Positions 63,834-64,000 of a DNA stretch of 64,000 nt are shown here, piece after piece. The notes under the pieces are model-generated. The model had not been told where the DNA came from. It was given only the letters and a program-made list of their open reading frames with translations, and ran no database searches. Within the stretch, counting starts at the first letter, position 1, and each line of letters starts with the position of its first letter. The position numbers were made by a program, and so were the translations under genes. The DNA is from an uncultured Clostridia bacterium. Lineage in GTDB: Bacteria > Bacillota > Clostridia > UBA1381. The stretch is taken from contig CAKSQL010000012.1 of assembly GCA_934486735.1 (NCBI GenBank), positions 10,488 through 74,487 of the forward strand. Direction: 5' to 3'.

Positions 63834-64000
63834 AAGTCTGAATAAAATCGCCCATCTCACCGCTTTCAAAAGCTTGAAGTACCCTCGTACGAAGCAGTGG
63901 CGTTACCTAAATCAAAGATTTAGAACGCTGCCAAAATGGCACTCGTTGCCAAATTGAAAATTTGGACTCGGGCGCAATCGCTTTTTCAAACGGCAATCTG
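63834..64000 (+). repeat. Second, longer copy of the MITE-like element (cut by window edge)
   Basis: It begins AAGTCTGAATAAAATCGCCC as at 41025 and ends at the edge with CTTTTTCAAACGGCAATCTG, also in that copy. Between lies an insert of about 85 bases (63897-63980) with two small hairpins (CTAAATC/GATTTAG and CAAATT/AATTTG). The flanking halves match closely. Confidence 0.75.

Noticed and set aside
1..64000. CRISPR array, tRNA or rRNA genes
   Set aside because: No regularly spaced direct repeats and no tRNA- or rRNA-like sequence were noticed on reading through; a tool scan could still find a missed tRNA.

Overview
This window looks like chromosome from a low-to-mid GC Gram-positive bacterium of the class Clostridia, probably a gut polysaccharide degrader. 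Three things in the sequence point there: the ffs–dnaX–ybaB–recR order typical of Firmicutes, an AddB-type (not RecB-type) recombination nuclease, and many secreted proteins with S-layer homology (SLH) domains. The pairing of SLH proteins with pectate-lyase-fold enzymes recalls pectin specialists such as Monoglobus, but that placement is an inference; no rRNA or other taxonomic marker is present.

Layout. (1) 62–5950, minus strand: a signalling cluster with a GGDEF–REC–HD-GYP protein, a free Hpt protein, a family 3 solute-binding lipoprotein and a hybrid histidine kinase. (2) 6087–6914, minus: an AraC-type regulator divergent from (3) 7263–23685, plus: a six-gene operon of secreted proteins with two SLH proteins, three proteins carrying a repeated 'PWSFY' beta-sandwich module, and two beta-helix enzymes; it ends at a strong terminator. 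(4) 23800–24459: remains of a large serine recombinase. (5) 24649–27192, minus: an SGNH/DltD-like protein and an MBOAT O-acyltransferase, a pair expected to O-acetylate an extracellular polymer. (6) 27436–32732: three more AraC regulators, a GH4 alpha-galactosidase and an insertion sequence with a frameshifted transposase lodged in the GH4 terminator. (7) 33110–48154, plus: a second secreted-protein operon with two clan GH-A-like glycosidases, two multidomain jelly-roll/Ig proteins and a second pair of SLH proteins that parallels the pair in region 3. (8) 48326–51327: two 95% identical sugar-binding lipoproteins, each with its own promoter and terminator, with no permease nearby. (9) 51490–63826: housekeeping and envelope genes (rmuC, a YcdB/SLH protein, a DUF6514-like protein, SRP RNA, dnaX, ybaB, recR, ychF, addB).

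How it fits together. The AraC regulators probably respond to plant-polysaccharide fragments and control the two surface operons. The SLH proteins would sit on the cell wall and the beta-helix and GH-A enzymes would cut polymer. The orphan lipoproteins would catch oligosaccharides for permeases encoded elsewhere, and the GH4 enzyme would work on imported sugars. The most notable unexplained items are about ten copies of the PWSFY module in four neighbouring proteins, a shared C-terminal module, the duplicated SLH pair, and a polygalacturonase-like motif set with the catalytic His replaced in both beta-helix proteins. I saw no tRNA, rRNA or CRISPR array.
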